A DNA stretch of 11,477 nt from an uncultured Bacillota bacterium (GCA_937951995.1 CALGAG010000205.1:1-11477), one strand, 5' to 3'. Numbered from the stretch's first letter, positions 1 to 7,545 are shown. Notes: a model not told the origin generated them from the sequence alone. Numbers and translations are program-made.

Positions 1-752
1 GGGTGGAAACAGAAATTGGAGATGTGGTCCTTGAGGTGAAAAACCTTTCCAACATATTTGTGGAGGATGTTTCATTCCAGCTCAGGAAGGGAGAAATCCT
101 TGGAGTTGCCGGCCTGGTAGGTGCAGGAAGGACAGAGCTAGCCAGGACCATTTATGGGGTCTACCAGCCTGAATCTGGAGAGATCCTTGTAAATGGGTCT
201 CCTGTTTCAATTAAGAGTCCCAAGGATGCTTTGAAAAACGGAATTGCCTACCTTTCAGAGGACAGGAAGGAAAATGGTATTGTACTTGGAATGGACCTTG
301 TTGAGAATGTAACCCTCGCCTCCCTTAACAATTATGTGGGTAGGATAGGCAGCATTGATAAATCAAAGGAACGGGAGTCCACCGACGGCTATATCAAGAG
401 CATGTCAATAAAGGCCGCCAGTAGAAATCAACTGCTTCAGTTCCTAAGTGGTGGAAATCAGCAAAAGGTTGCACTTGCAAAAAACCTGGATACAAATCCT
501 GGTATCCTACTCTTGGATGAACCAACCAGAGGTGTGGATGTAGGTGCCAAAAAGGAAATCTATGAACTCATTAACAAATACAAGCAGGAAGGCATGAGCA
601 TACTTATGGTTTCTTCTGAGATACCTGAAATATTGGGAATAAGCGATAGGGTAATGATCATGCACGAGGGAAGGGTTAGCGGTATCATTGATATCGCTGA
701 AGCTGACCAGGAAAAAATCATGACCTATGCCGTAGGAAAGGAAGTGAGCTAA
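1..752 (+). CDS. rbsA: Ribose import ATP-binding protein RbsA, C-terminal half (5' end outside window)
   Basis: This is the second nucleotide-binding domain of the tandem ABC ATPase that powers ribose uptake at the inner face of the membrane. The frame is open from base 3 and the first GTG is an internal valine codon, because family members are about 500 residues and only 249 are present here. Counting from that valine, a Walker A-like loop GLVGAGRTE lies at about 37-45. It lacks the usual Lys, which is normal for the second domain of RbsA-type proteins. The ABC signature LSGGNQQK is at 148-155, Walker B LLLDEPTRGVD at about 169-179, and the switch region MVSSE follows at about 202. The stop codon TAA abuts the rbsC ATG with no gap, so the two are translationally coupled. 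The choice of ribose over another pentose or hexose rests mainly on the downstream rbsB. Confidence 0.93.
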   Translation, partial: VETEIGDVVLEVKNLSNIFVEDVSFQLRKGEILGVAGLVGAGRTELARTIYGVYQPESGEILVNGSPVSIKSPKDALKNGIAYLSEDRKENGIVLGMDLVENVTLASLNNYVGRIGSIDKSKERESTDGYIKSMSIKAASRNQLLQFLSGGNQQKVALAKNLDTNPGILLLDEPTRGVDVGAKKEIYELINKYKQEGMSILMVSSEIPEILGISDRVMIMHEGRVSGIIDIAEADQEKIMTYAVGKEVS

Positions 753-1721
753 ATGGGTAAGTTTTCATTGAAGGGGAGGAACTGGAAGCAGTTTTTATCA
801 GACAACAAGCCGGTTGTGGTGCTTCTGATACTGGTTGTGACCATGTCCTTTCTTAGCGACAGGTTTCTGACCTGGTCAAACATCATAACCGTATTGAGAC
901 AGACCTCAATAAACGCAGTTATTGCAACAGGTATGACCTTCGCAATCCTAATTGGAGGAATTGACCTTTCCGTAGGCAGCGTTCTTGCAATATCTGGTGC
1001 AATTGCAGCAAGTCTTGTTGCAAGTGGAATGAACATAGTGCTTGTGATACTCATCACCCTGCTCATTGGACTGATAATTGGTCTACTGAACGGACTCCTT
1101 ATAAGCAAGGGAAGGCTTCAGCCTTTTATCGCCACACTGGGTACAATGACCCTCTTAAGAGGCCTAACACTGGTTTATACCCAGGGAAGGCCCATAAGCA
1201 TCTTTGGTTCAGACACCTCTGCAGTGTTCTCAAAAATCGGTACGGGATATTTCCTGGGAATCCCAATACCAGTATATATAATGCTTGTGGTCTTCTTTAT
1301 TTCCTGGTATACACTAAACCACCTGAAGATCGGCAGATACACCTATGCCCTGGGTTCAAACGAGGAGGCAACAATGTATTCAGGTATAAAGACCGACAGT
1401 ATAAAGCTGTTTGTTTATGCTGTGGCAGGAGTACTGGCAGCACTTGCAGGAATCATCGTAACTGCAAGGCTTGGTTCAGCCCAGCCAACTGCCGGATCCG
1501 GCTATGAGCTTGACGCCATTGCCGCAGTTGTAATCGGTGGAACAAGTATGGCCGGTGGGATTGGAACAATATTTGGAACTGCCATTGGTGCCATGATAAT
1601 TGGAATACTTAACAACGCCCTTAACATGCTTCAGGTTTCATCCTACTACCAGGATGTTGCCAAGGGTGTAGTAATACTGATAGCTGTACTTCTTGACAGG
1701 AAGCAGCGTAAGTCACGTTAA
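753..1721 (+). CDS. rbsC: Ribose ABC transporter permease RbsC
   Basis: Integral membrane subunit of the ribose importer, 322 residues, the usual length for RbsC. It is hydrophobic throughout and probably has eight to ten membrane spans. The family hallmark GGIDLSVGSVLAISGA sits in an early span, and the cytoplasmic segment around LGSNEEATMYSGI should contact the ATPase. The short charged N-terminus (MGKFSLKGRNWKQ) lies in the cytosol. The ATG follows the rbsA stop directly, and a purine-rich GGAAAGGAAG inside the end of rbsA serves as ribosome binding site. A 68-base gap with a hairpin separates it from rbsB. Confidence 0.94.
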   Translation: MGKFSLKGRNWKQFLSDNKPVVVLLILVVTMSFLSDRFLTWSNIITVLRQTSINAVIATGMTFAILIGGIDLSVGSVLAISGAIAASLVASGMNIVLVILITLLIGLIIGLLNGLLISKGRLQPFIATLGTMTLLRGLTLVYTQGRPISIFGSDTSAVFSKIGTGYFLGIPIPVYIMLVVFFISWYTLNHLKIGRYTYALGSNEEATMYSGIKTDSIKLFVYAVAGVLAALAGIIVTARLGSAQPTAGSGYELDAIAAVVIGGTSMAGGIGTIFGTAIGAMIIGILNNALNMLQVSSYYQDVAKGVVILIAVLLDRKQRKSR

Positions 1722-1726
1722 CCTGG

Positions 1727-1748
1727 TTTTAACCCATGTGGGTTGAAA
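1727..1748 (+). other. rbsC-rbsB intercistronic hairpin
   Basis: The arms TTTTAACCC and GGGTTGAAA form a nine-base-pair stem (one G-U) around the loop ATGT. No U-tract follows, so it does not look like a terminator. Hairpins between the permease and binding-protein genes of ABC operons often protect or set the end of an mRNA segment, which lets the binding protein be made in excess. That role is inferred here. Confidence 0.5.
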
Positions 1749-1789
1749 TAGATAAAAAGCGATAAACAAAAAAGGGGGAGAAAAAATTG

Positions 1790-2698
1790 ATGAACAAAAA
1801 AAGGTATTTTGCACTGGCGCTGGCCCTTGTGTTGGCAGTGGGGCTTGCAGGATGTACTACAGGAGGAACAGACAACGGCGGCGAAGGTGAGTACACTATA
1901 GGATTGGTGGTTTCAACCTTGAACAACCCATTCTTTGTAGACCTTAGAGACGGTGCTCAGGCAAAAGCTGATGAGCTTGGAGCCAGCCTTATAGTTCTTG
2001 ACTCACAGGATGACGCAGCTACAGAGCTGTCAAACGTTGAAGACCTTGTGAATCAGGGTGTCGACCTAATAATGATTAACCCGACTGATTCAGATGCAGT
2101 AGGTAGCGCAGTTGCAGCAGCAAACGGAGCAGGCATTCCAGTGGTTACCCTGGACAGGTCAGCAAACTCAGGAGAAGTTGTAGCTCACATCGCTTCAGAC
2201 AACGTAGCCGGTGGAGAAATGGCCGGTGAATTTATCGTTGAACAACTTGGTGGAGCAGGCAAGGTTGTTGAATTGGAGGGTATTCCTGGAGCATCAGCTG
2301 CAAGGGAAAGAGGCGAAGGCTTCAATGCAGCAATTGCAGGAACTGACATTGAGGTTGTTGCAAAACAAACAGCCAACTTTGACAGGGCAGAGGGACTTTC
2401 AGTAATGGAGAATATTCTTCAGTCACAATCTGAAATCGATGCTGTATTTGCTCACAATGACGAAATGGCACTTGGAGCTCTTGAAGCTATCAGAGCATCC
2501 GGTAGAGACATCCTGATTGTTGGATTTGACGCAACGGATGATGCAGTTGCAGCAGTTGAGGCAGGAGAATTGGCAGCAACAGTACAGCAGCTTCCAAAGG
2601 ACATCGGTTCAATCGGTGTCGATACAGCAATGAAGGTTCTTGGCGGCGAAGCAGTGGATGAATACATCCCTGTAGCCCTTGAGCTTGTTACCCAATAG
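1790..2698 (+). CDS. rbsB: Ribose-binding lipoprotein RbsB
   Basis: Extracytoplasmic solute-binding protein that captures ribose and delivers it to RbsC/RbsA. The N-terminus has charged MNKKR, a hydrophobic core and the lipobox LAGC, so lipidation is expected at Cys22, as in Gram-positive binding proteins. The mature part closely follows E. coli RbsB. The ribose-contacting segments are all recognisable: STLNNPFF, the TLDR motif, AARERGEGF, the NFDR segment, FAHNDEMALGAL, VGFDATDD and QQLP. This makes ribose the most probable ligand. The ATG at 1790 is preferred over an in-frame TTG at 1787 because GGGGGAG (1774-1780) lies nine bases before the ATG. Length is 302 residues, normal for the family. 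No rbsK or rbsD follows, so any such genes must lie upstream or elsewhere. Confidence 0.94.
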   Translation: MNKKRYFALALALVLAVGLAGCTTGGTDNGGEGEYTIGLVVSTLNNPFFVDLRDGAQAKADELGASLIVLDSQDDAATELSNVEDLVNQGVDLIMINPTDSDAVGSAVAAANGAGIPVVTLDRSANSGEVVAHIASDNVAGGEMAGEFIVEQLGGAGKVVELEGIPGASAARERGEGFNAAIAGTDIEVVAKQTANFDRAEGLSVMENILQSQSEIDAVFAHNDEMALGALEAIRASGRDILIVGFDATDDAVAAVEAGELAATVQQLPKDIGSIGVDTAMKVLGGEAVDEYIPVALELVTQ

Positions 2699-2712
2699 TT
2701 TAGCATTGACTT

Positions 2713-2739
2713 AAAAAAGCACGGCCTCGGCCGTGCTTT
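2713..2739. terminator. Shared terminator between rbsB and the M19 peptidase gene
   Basis: A ten-base-pair stem (AAAGCACGGC / GCCGTGCTTT, 2716-2725 and 2730-2739) closes a CTCG loop between two converging genes. Read leftward, the stem is followed by six U residues, a strong intrinsic terminator for the peptidase gene, whose stop codon ends only two bases away. Read rightward it has only three U residues, so it should be weaker for the rbs operon. Confidence 0.85.
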
Positions 2740-2741
2740 AA

Positions 2742-3722
2742 TCATTTCATGGATTCCTTTATGACCCTTAAGGTATTTTTATACGCCAGCTTCTCTATCT
2801 GATTTTGACTCCACCCGTCCCTTTCAAGGGCATCAAATATCATTGGCATCTTCTCTATGCTGTCCACCTCAAGGTCTCCGCCTATGCCATCAAAGTCCGA
2901 CCCCAGGGCCACAACATCCTCCCCTCCCACATTCTTCATATGGTTAAGGTGTCTTACCATCAACTGGACTGTACTCCTGTCGGTTGTGGTGTCAGGCTGG
3001 AGAAAATGAGGTGCAAAATTGATTCCTGCCACCCCTCCCTTTTCTCCCAGGACTCTTATCATCTGGTCTGTAAGGTTTCTCTTGTGGGGTGAGATATCCC
3101 TGGCATTTGAGTGGGATGCCACAAAGGGCTTTTTGCTTATTTTTGCCACGTCATAAAAACCCCCATCGGAAAGGTGGGACACATCCACAATCATACCCAG
3201 CTGGTTCATGTACTCAACAGCCTCCCTTCCAAATTCCTTCAGACCCTTTTCCATTATGTTCCTGTCATCTGAATTGGGGTATCCAAAGCAGTTCTCGAAA
3301 TTCCATGTAAGGCTTATAAGCCTTATTCCCATGTCATAATATGACCTTAGCTTTTCAAGGCTTCCCTGGACGCTCCGTCCGTCCTCTATGGTAAGGATCG
3401 CAGACATCCTTCCCTCTTTTTCATTTTGAATAATTTCGTGGTGGTTGTGGGCCAGAGAGATCATGGTGCTGTTCTCACCTATTTCCCGTTTCAGGGTATC
3501 CACAAGGGTGTTTATGTACAGATCATCATCAATGACCTCTCCAACATTCTCCAGAAACATTTCTTCTGTTGGCAAAAATACAGCGAAAAACTGGGCAAGT
3601 GCCCCTCCCTCCTCCATACGCTCAAAATCGATGCTGGTCTGGTCGTTTCTAAGTAGACTTAAAGGCTCTTCCCTTCCAACAGTATGCATAAGTGTATCAC
3701 AGTGCAGGTCAATGAATTTCAT
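2742..3722 (-). CDS. Membrane dipeptidase-type peptidase (M19 family)
   Basis: Zinc dipeptidase of the M19 (renal dipeptidase-like) family, an amidohydrolase-fold enzyme that cleaves dipeptides, often with a D-residue or unusual C-terminal residue. All expected metal-site elements are visible: His7-x-Asp9 in DLHCDT, the bridging Glu113 in TIEDG, His183 in DVSHLSD and His204 in ASHSNAR, with GSDFDG at 274-279 near the C-terminus. It is 326 residues with no signal peptide, so probably cytoplasmic. The start at 3722 is chosen over an ATG at 3740 because that ATG merges with the Shine-Dalgarno sequence GGAGGAGG, which lies eight bases before the inner ATG. It follows the DAACS symporter after a 96-base gap that contains a strong terminator. 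The true substrate is unknown. Cell-wall-derived or dietary dipeptides are both possible. Confidence 0.92.
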   Translation of the reverse strand: MKFIDLHCDTLMHTVGREEPLSLLRNDQTSIDFERMEEGGALAQFFAVFLPTEEMFLENVGEVIDDDLYINTLVDTLKREIGENSTMISLAHNHHEIIQNEKEGRMSAILTIEDGRSVQGSLEKLRSYYDMGIRLISLTWNFENCFGYPNSDDRNIMEKGLKEFGREAVEYMNQLGMIVDVSHLSDGGFYDVAKISKKPFVASHSNARDISPHKRNLTDQMIRVLGEKGGVAGINFAPHFLQPDTTTDRSTVQLMVRHLNHMKNVGGEDVVALGSDFDGIGGDLEVDSIEKMPMIFDALERDGWSQNQIEKLAYKNTLRVIKESMK

Positions 3723-3752
3723 CCAAGTATCCTCCTCCATTATTCTTCAATT

Positions 3753-3789
3753 AAAAAATGTTCCGAAGGTTTAATACCCTTCGGAACAT
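3753..3789 (-). terminator. Intrinsic terminator downstream of the DAACS symporter gene
   Basis: A perfect twelve-base-pair stem (ATGTTCCGAAGG, 3758-3769, with CCTTCGGAACAT, 3778-3789) closes an eight-base loop. On the minus strand it is followed by six U residues (3758-3753). It ends the lysA-dapF-symporter transcript. The Shine-Dalgarno sequence of the next gene on the same strand begins only about 15 bases further on. No U-tract is present in the plus direction. Confidence 0.88.
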
Positions 3790-3818
3790 ACTTTACCACA
3801 TTGAAATCACATAATCAA
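3790..3818 (-). promoter_or_regulatory. Weak candidate promoter for the M19 peptidase gene
   Basis: Just after the symporter stop codon, the minus strand carries TTGATT (3818-3813) and TAAAGT (3795-3790) with a 17-base spacer, each matching four of six consensus positions. Transcription would begin inside the terminator hairpin. The stem could then not form fully and the message would enter the peptidase gene. This is the only reasonable promoter I found between the two genes. The match is modest. Confidence 0.3.
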
Positions 3819-5078
3819 TTATGCTTTCGAAGGGACTGCCTTTGAGACTCTCTCACCAAGCCAGTTCTTGCCTTCGACGATTCTTGTAACCATCATGGAT
3901 GCAACCGCATCTCCAGAGGCATTGATCATTGTTGCAGGTGGGTCCACCAGGAATCCTATTGTTGCAACTATTGGAAAAGCCTCAGGTGGGAATCCGTAGA
4001 TTGTGACTATAAGCATCTCGCCGATAAGTCCTCCCCCTGGTACACCGGACATGACCACTCCCCCAAGAACTGCAATAAGCACTGCAGTTACGTAGGTTCC
4101 AATCCCTGAAAAGTCCTGGCCGAATATACCAAAGAGGAAGGCTATCTTGAGTATTGATGAAAGGGCTGTTCCGTCCATGTGCATCGTCGCACCTATTGGA
4201 AGTACAATCTCCCTAATGTCCTTGGGCACATTCATTTTTTCCGTAGCCGTCAGGTTAACAGGAAGGGTTGCAATAGAGCTGCAAGTTGCAAGGGATGTCA
4301 CTGCAGGACTAAGGATGTTCTTGAAGAATATTCTTGTTCCCTCCTTTCCTCCTGCCCAGTATGAATATGCAAAGAATGCTATGAAGAAGTAGGCTATGCA
4401 AAGTGGATAGTAGATTGCCATTGATCTCAGGTAGGCCCCCAGCAGCTGAGGTCCGTACTCTGCTATCAGGGCTGCAAAATATGCTCCCAGACCTATTGGT
4501 GCATACAGCATTATGATTCCAATCATTTTCATCATAACCTTGTTAAGCATATCCAATGCCTGTGCCACCTTGTTGTCCTCTCCCCCAACCAGGCTTACAC
4601 TGAAGCCAAATATAATCGAGAAAACAATTAGTGGAAGCATATTGGATCTTGACAGTAGAAGTGGAAAGTCACTTACTGTAAATGCATTTACCAAGGCATC
4701 CCCAACGCTTATCTCATCAAGGGTTGCAGCCTCCATAACCAGGTTGACACCCTGGGCAGGTGGAAATGCCTTAACAACAACTATGATAAGTACCGCTGCA
4801 ATTGCTCCTGTCACTATGAACACTGCAAACATGCTTCCAAGGATTTTCCCAAGTCTTTTCATGTTCATCATGCTTCCCACTGCACTGCTGATGCTTAGGA
4901 ATACAAGGGGTACAACTGCCGTGAACATCATATTGATGAACAGGTCACCCAGTGGTGCCAGCACCTTTGCCCTTTCGCCAAACACCAAGCCTATGATTGA
5001 ACCGATTATAATTCCCGTAAGTAGTATGATAGGAAATCTGTAGCTTTTCCAAATTGAGTTTGTATTTGAATTTGTCAT
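3819..5078 (-). CDS. Dicarboxylate/amino acid:cation symporter (DAACS, GltPh/SLC1-like), substrate probably not acidic
   Basis: Sodium-coupled elevator-type amino acid transporter in the membrane, 419 residues, normal family length. Hairpin 1 carries the serine-rich tip TCSSIATLP (265-273). TM7 carries HMDGT (300-304), a variant of NMDGT. Hairpin 2 is VVMSGVPGGGLIGE, and TM8 reads VDPPATMINASGD (378-390). Aligned by eye with archaeal GltPh, the substrate-amine Asp394 is kept (Asp379), as are Asn401 (Asn386) and the sodium ligand Asp405 (Asp390). Arg397, which binds the side-chain carboxylate of aspartate, is Ala382, and Arg276 of hairpin 1 is Cys266. Aspartate or glutamate is therefore unlikely as substrate. 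The ATG has GGAGG eight bases before it and starts 29 bases after dapF, so it belongs to the lysine-riboswitch operon. That suggests, but does not prove, a lysine- or DAP-related role. Confidence 0.9.
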   Translation of the reverse strand: MTNSNTNSIWKSYRFPIILLTGIIIGSIIGLVFGERAKVLAPLGDLFINMMFTAVVPLVFLSISSAVGSMMNMKRLGKILGSMFAVFIVTGAIAAVLIIVVVKAFPPAQGVNLVMEAATLDEISVGDALVNAFTVSDFPLLLSRSNMLPLIVFSIIFGFSVSLVGGEDNKVAQALDMLNKVMMKMIGIIMLYAPIGLGAYFAALIAEYGPQLLGAYLRSMAIYYPLCIAYFFIAFFAYSYWAGGKEGTRIFFKNILSPAVTSLATCSSIATLPVNLTATEKMNVPKDIREIVLPIGATMHMDGTALSSILKIAFLFGIFGQDFSGIGTYVTAVLIAVLGGVVMSGVPGGGLIGEMLIVTIYGFPPEAFPIVATIGFLVDPPATMINASGDAVASMMVTRIVEGKNWLGERVSKAVPSKA

Positions 5079-5107
5079 GTTAAAACCTCCGTCTATGTAA
5101 TTTGTGT

Positions 5108-5947
5108 TTAAAATCTAAGGTCCTCATCCAGAACCCTTCCATCTGATACAAGGGTTGCAGGTCCGCTGAGGAAGATGTCCTCCACTCCGTCAGGATGAAG
5201 AACCACCTGGATTACAAGCTCTCCTCCAGGCATCTTGATGGTAACCTGATCTTCAGAAACCTGGTCTGTCTTCACAAGTACATATCCCACCGATCCTGCG
5301 CCTGTCCCGCATGCCAGGGTAAAATCCTCAACCCCTCTCTCAAAGGTCCTTGCAAGTGCACTACCATCCTGTCCCAGGTAGTAGAAGTTTACATTTGCAC
5401 CCTTTGGGAGACTTTCATGCCATCTCAAGCCTTTTCCAATTCTATACAGGTCTTCTTCAGGAAGATTGTCAAAGTCTGGCATATTCAGAATAAGATGCGG
5501 TAGTCCAGGACTGCCAAGCTCAACATATGAGCATTTGAACCTTTCATCCTCCAGCTCAAGCCAAAGCTCCTCCCTGTAGTCACTGGGGCTGTTCAACCTT
5601 ACCCTGTAGGTGCGTTCATCGACTCTCCAGCCTCTTACAAGACCAGAAACAGTCTCAACCTTCTGCTTCTCTCCAGAAAGGCCGTTCTCATAGGCATACC
5701 TGCAGATGCATCTTGCACCGTTGCCGCACATCTCTCCCTCACTGCCATCGGCATTGAAGAAGTGCATTCTGAAGTCGCCACAGCCTTCAGCCTCTTCGAT
5801 GAACATTATTCCATCAGCCCCAATGGAAGTCCTTCTTGAACAGAGGGCCTTTGCTATATCTGAAAAGGATGCCTCCGGAATCTCCTCAACAATGTTGTTT
5901 ATTACTATAAAATCATTTCCTGCTCCATGCATTTTAGTGAACTCCAT
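5108..5947 (-). CDS. dapF: Diaminopimelate epimerase DapF
   Basis: Cofactor-independent racemase that converts LL-diaminopimelate to meso-diaminopimelate in the cytosol, the step before LysA and a source of DAP for peptidoglycan. Both catalytic cysteines are present: Cys74 in EMCGNGARC and Cys213 in TLACGTGAG. Other substrate-site segments are MHGAGNDF (6-13), NADGSEGE (66-72), the Asn pair in ANVNF and ERG (203-205). Length is 279 residues, typical for DapF. The ATG at 5947 is chosen because AAGGGGG lies six bases before it and the protein then begins MEFTKMHGAGNDF. A TTG at 5971 would add eight unlikely residues. The ribosome binding site overlaps the lysA stop codon (5959-5961), so the genes are tightly coupled. 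Regulation should follow the lysine riboswitch upstream of lysA. Confidence 0.96.
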   Translation of the reverse strand: MEFTKMHGAGNDFIVINNIVEEIPEASFSDIAKALCSRRTSIGADGIMFIEEAEGCGDFRMHFFNADGSEGEMCGNGARCICRYAYENGLSGEKQKVETVSGLVRGWRVDERTYRVRLNSPSDYREELWLELEDERFKCSYVELGSPGLPHLILNMPDFDNLPEEDLYRIGKGLRWHESLPKGANVNFYYLGQDGSALARTFERGVEDFTLACGTGAGSVGYVLVKTDQVSEDQVTIKMPGGELVIQVVLHPDGVEDIFLSGPATLVSDGRVLDEDLRF

Positions 5948-5958
5948 CAGTATCCCCC

Positions 5959-7254
5959 TTATTCCAGCCAAGATGGCACAATATCGTTTCTCAGCATATC
6001 CTTGTAGGTCTGTCTCCTAACAACCAATGTATCCTTGCCATTCTCTACAAATACAACGGCAGGGATGGGATTCATATTATAGTTGCTTGCCATTGAATAT
6101 CCATAGGCCCCAGTTGAGAATACGCAGAAGATGTCTCCTGACTCTGGGTTTGGAATGCCAATGTCCCGAATTAAAATGTCCCCTGACTCACAGCACTTGC
6201 CGCATATGGTCACCTTATCTTCCATCTCTTCCCCTACTTTGTTTGCAATGACCCCTGTATAATCCGCCTGGTAAAGAGCCGGCCTAATATTGTCTGTCAT
6301 TCCCCCATCTACGGAGACGTACTTCCTGACACCCTCTATATCCTTGATATTTCCAACAGTGTAAAGTGTTATCCCAGCCTCTCCCACAAGGCTTCTGCCT
6401 GGCTCGATCACAACAGCTGGCCTCTCAAGACCCAAGGCCTGGTAATGGCCTTCAATCCTATCCATCAAGGGATCGGTGAAATATGAAAGTGGCTTTCTCA
6501 ATTCGTCCGTATACCTGATTCCAAAACCTCCTCCAAGATTGATCTCCCTAATCTCGTAGTCAAACCTCCTTCTGATTTCATCAACATGGTCTAGCAGAAC
6601 ATCCAATGCATTCAGATGTGATTCATTGTCAAATAGTTGGGATCCAACATGGAAGTGGAGTCCCATAAATTCCACAAAAGGCGACCGGATTGCATCCTCC
6701 ACTGCAGGATAAAACACATCCTGGTCCAGTGGTATCCCAAACTTTGAATCCTTCTTCCCCGTTGTGATGTATTCATGGGTTTCGTTTTTTACACCTGGAG
6801 TGATCCTGTACATTACATTTGCCTTGCTTTGTGTAGCCCTACAGATTTCCTCTATCATCTGTAGCTCCTCCATGCCGTCCACTATAATTCTTCCCACTCC
6901 GTATTCGATAGCAAGAAGAAGCTCCTCATAAAGCTTGTTGTTTCCGTTGAATTCAATCCTGTCAGCGGGGAAACCCACTGATATGGCTGTGTAAAGCTCC
7001 CCACCGGATACAACATCCACACTTAGACCTTCATTGTGTATAAGCTTAAGCATTGCAGATGTGCTGAAGGCCTTGGCTGCATAGGCAGCTCTTGTGTTTT
7101 CATACCTATTCAAGAAGCTTTCCCTTAGTTCCCCTATCCTATCTTTAATTTCCCCTAATGAGTATACATATAATGGCGTTCCATATTTTTTAGCCAGGTT
7201 GACAGTGTCACACCCGTCAAAATGAAGCCTTCCGTCTCTTTCTTCATAGATCAA
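5959..7254 (-). CDS. lysA: Diaminopimelate decarboxylase LysA
   Basis: PLP-dependent enzyme (alanine-racemase fold type III) that decarboxylates meso-diaminopimelate to L-lysine, the last step of lysine synthesis. Lys61 in AAYAAKAF is the PLP Schiff-base lysine. HVGSQ (202-206), GGGFGIRY (241-248) and EPGRSLVG (284-291) bind PLP phosphate and substrate. CESGD (355-359) supplies the catalytic Cys from the partner subunit, and GAYGYSMASNYN (382-393) completes the active site. Length is 431 residues, usual for LysA. The start is a TTG at 7254-7252, nine bases after AGGGAG (7269-7264). No in-frame ATG is nearby. A lysine riboswitch with terminator precedes it, and dapF begins 11 bases beyond its stop. 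Confidence 0.97.
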   Translation of the reverse strand: MIYEERDGRLHFDGCDTVNLAKKYGTPLYVYSLGEIKDRIGELRESFLNRYENTRAAYAAKAFSTSAMLKLIHNEGLSVDVVSGGELYTAISVGFPADRIEFNGNNKLYEELLLAIEYGVGRIIVDGMEELQMIEEICRATQSKANVMYRITPGVKNETHEYITTGKKDSKFGIPLDQDVFYPAVEDAIRSPFVEFMGLHFHVGSQLFDNESHLNALDVLLDHVDEIRRRFDYEIREINLGGGFGIRYTDELRKPLSYFTDPLMDRIEGHYQALGLERPAVVIEPGRSLVGEAGITLYTVGNIKDIEGVRKYVSVDGGMTDNIRPALYQADYTGVIANKVGEEMEDKVTICGKCCESGDILIRDIGIPNPESGDIFCVFSTGAYGYSMASNYNMNPIPAVVFVENGKDTLVVRRQTYKDMLRNDIVPSWLE

Positions 7255-7282
7255 CTCGATAATCTCCCTTCAATCAGTTTTC

Positions 7283-7314
7283 AAAAAAAATAAAAACCTG
7301 ACGGTAAGTCAGGT
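7283..7314 (-). terminator. Riboswitch-controlled terminator before lysA
   Basis: On the minus strand ACCTGAC and GTCAGGT (plus positions 7308-7314 and 7296-7302) form a seven-base-pair stem around the loop TTACC, followed by UUUUUA and eight more U residues. It lies 13 bases before the lysA ribosome binding site and about 50 bases after the aptamer. It is the expression platform that should stop transcription when lysine is bound. Confidence 0.88.
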
Positions 7315-7365
7315 GATTTTCTACATGGCAATGCCATAGGTTACCCTCTCCCCTCTTGCTCTTAT

Positions 7366-7545
7366 GTGAGATAGCACAACATCAAGGTACCGAGCTTAGT
7401 ACCATGATGACAGTCCTGCACCTCTTGGATGCAGACCCAGCAACAGGCTTTGGTGCCTGAAGCTTCGGCGATCGCTCCTTTCCCAACACTTCACAGGATT
7501 CCGTCCTCTGTGGTGGTACTAATAGAAACCGCGCCTCTACCTCAC
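7366..7545 (-). ncRNA. Lysine riboswitch aptamer (L box)
   Basis: Cis-acting RNA that binds lysine and controls the lysA operon. Stem P1 pairs GTGAGGTAG (plus 7537-7545) with CTATCTCAC (7366-7374) over nine pairs. The conserved junction strings of the L box are all present in order on the minus strand: GAGGCGCGG, TTAGTA, GGGAAAGG, the CGCCGAAGC segment, GCTGGGTCTGC and GGACTGTCAT. Visible arms are P2 (CACA...TGTG near 7497-7515), P3 (CAGGC/GCCTG), P4 (CTGCA/TGCAG) and P5 (GGTAC/GTACC), giving the five-helix junction of the family. With the terminator downstream it should repress lysA, dapF and the symporter when lysine is high. Confidence 0.95.

Noticed and set aside
1..752. The GTG at base 3 as a true start making a short single-domain ATPase
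   Set aside because: No ribosome binding site can be judged, the domain content matches the second half of RbsA, and the window edge explains the missing first half.
749..1108. A 119-codon open frame on the minus strand inside rbsC
   Set aside because: Antisense shadow of a well-supported permease gene, with low-complexity content and no family features.
3723..3740. An upstream ATG giving the M19 peptidase six extra residues
   Set aside because: Those codons are the Shine-Dalgarno sequence itself; the ATG at 3722 has the correct spacing and gives the family-typical N-terminus.
3758..3789. The hairpin as a plus-strand terminator
   Set aside because: The A-tract lies on its 5' side in plus orientation and no U-tract follows the stem; no plus-strand gene ends there.
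4513..5043. A 176-codon open frame on the plus strand, opposite the DAACS symporter gene
   Set aside because: It mirrors hydrophobic codons of the symporter, has no ribosome binding site or recognisable domain, and the opposite strand is clearly coding.
7366..7545. A T-box leader before lysA
   Set aside because: GGTACC and GCGCGG strings look superficially similar, but the T-box antiterminator bulge and specifier arm are absent while every L-box junction string is present.
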